From Prorocentrum cordatum (Eukaryota > Sar > Dinophyceae > Prorocentrales > Prorocentraceae): DNA of 64,000 nucleotides. Position 1 is the stretch's first letter. Every line of letters starts with the position of its first letter. The position numbers and the translations under genes were made by a program. The notes below the pieces were generated by a model. That model made no database searches. It worked only from the letters and a program-made list of their open reading frames with translations, and was not told where the DNA came from. Where the stretch lies: contig CAUYUJ010015283.1 of NCBI GenBank assembly GCA_963575745.1, positions 572,410 to 636,409 of the forward strand. Reading direction: 5' to 3'. Below, in pieces: positions 63,316 to 64,000 of the stretch.

Positions 63316-63920
63316 AAAAGCGCAAATGCGTTTTCAGTTTTTTCTGGAAACAATGTGGGCAATATTCCCCCGAGGGGCTTCTCGCGCCCCTCGCAATAGC
63401 CGCAAGATGGCGCCAAGACCAGGTCAATCAATTGGGCCGCACCGTGGGCCCCACGAGAAATCAACGACAAGCCCGATATCGGCCCAAGAGGCCCCCGAGA
63501 AAACGTGCCCGAGGCGACTCTTAAACTGCATGATTCCACCGTTACCGCCATCACCAGCAGAAGCATGAGCAGCAACGCCACAACCACCAGCAACCGCATT
63601 TGCATAAGCATGAGCACCATCAGCACCACCACAATCACCAGCACCAGCAACACAACCAACTTCAGCACCGCCACCAGCACCCGCAGCAGCATCAGTTGCA
63701 GCACAAACGTCAGCATCACCAGCACCAACAGCAGCGCCACCAGCACCCGCAACACCACGAGAATCAGCAACACAAACAGCAACACCAGCAGCAGCATCAC
63801 CACCACCATCAGCAGCAACACCAACACCATCGCATAAGCAGCGTCACCAGCTGCAGCAGCATCATCACCACCACAAGCAACAGCACCAACACCATCACCG
63901 ACTTCACGAGAAAAAGCCAC
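63316..63920 (+). repeat. CCACCAGCCC-family internal sequence with (CAGCAC)n, partial
   Basis: TTTTTCTGGAAACAATGTGG, short CCAAGAGGCCC part, GAGAAAACGTGCCCGAGGCG followed by ACTCTTAAACTGC (as at 61665 and 41391), then a CAGCA/CACCA repeat to about 63890. The terminus lies beyond or is lost. Confidence 0.6.
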
Positions 63921-64000
63921 CCGCGCGCGCGCGGGTGACCATGGTGACCCGCGCGCGCGCGCGCGCGAGCGCGCGCGTCGGAGTTCAGTATTGCGCGCGC
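63921..64000. repeat. (GC)n palindromic tract at the window edge
   Basis: A GC-alternating stretch surrounds GGGTGACCATGGTGACCC, which is an inverted repeat except for one mismatched pair, followed by further GC alternation to the edge. Similar in type to the GC stems of the CTAG hairpin modules. Confidence 0.75.

Noticed and set aside
62319-63920. 533-codon minus-strand frame
   Set aside because: It spans poly(G), CAG repeat and TA tract; composition is poly-Pro/Leu/Val only.
1-64000. tRNA, rRNA, snRNA or spliced-leader RNA genes
   Set aside because: I looked for tRNA B-box words and the full spliced leader with a following donor and found none I could support; a covariance-model search would be needed to exclude them.

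Overview
The window looks like nuclear DNA of a core dinoflagellate, possibly Prorocentrum-like; the species is inference. The evidence is as follows. There are two relict copies of the dinoflagellate trans-spliced leader just upstream of start codons. There is a member of the large dinoflagellate CACTA/Plavaka-like transposase family. The DNA is GC-rich, genes are sparse and in same-strand blocks, and dispersed and simple repeats dominate. I saw no bacterial operons, rRNA, tRNA or CRISPR.

Layout. Positions 1-1.4 kb hold a decayed LINE-type endonuclease reading frame that runs off the left edge. From 1.4 to 34 kb there is essentially only repetitive DNA. It holds long arrays of CCAAGA motifs spaced 10-11 bp, modules made of a GC-rich hairpin plus (TA)n, many micro- and minisatellites, and several small inverted-repeat transposons. 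Two of those (18.72 and 25.27 kb) are one family with 8-bp target duplications. A third (26.25 kb) has an 8-bp duplication and a matching empty site at 17.15 kb in the same window.

From 34 to 40.4 kb, three minus-strand genes follow one another: the transposase-like protein, a 128-residue coiled-coil protein and a 511-residue unknown. A 1-kb inverted-repeat element lies between the first two. From 41 to 64 kb, more single-exon-like genes alternate with non-autonomous elements. These genes are a Ser/Arg-rich plus-strand protein (45.3 kb), a Pro/Ala-rich coiled-coil protein (49.5 kb), two paralogous low-complexity proteins with a shared C-terminal domain (50.5-52.5 and 53.9-55.1 kb), and two small plus-strand proteins (58.1 and 58.8 kb).

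The most interesting point is the paralogous pair. Both genes carry a spliced-leader relic directly before the start codon, which points to mRNA that was reverse transcribed and reinserted. One of them nevertheless appears to contain a clean phase-0 GT-AG intron. They share a C-terminal motif I do not recognise. Most long open frames elsewhere are artefacts of GC-rich repeats.
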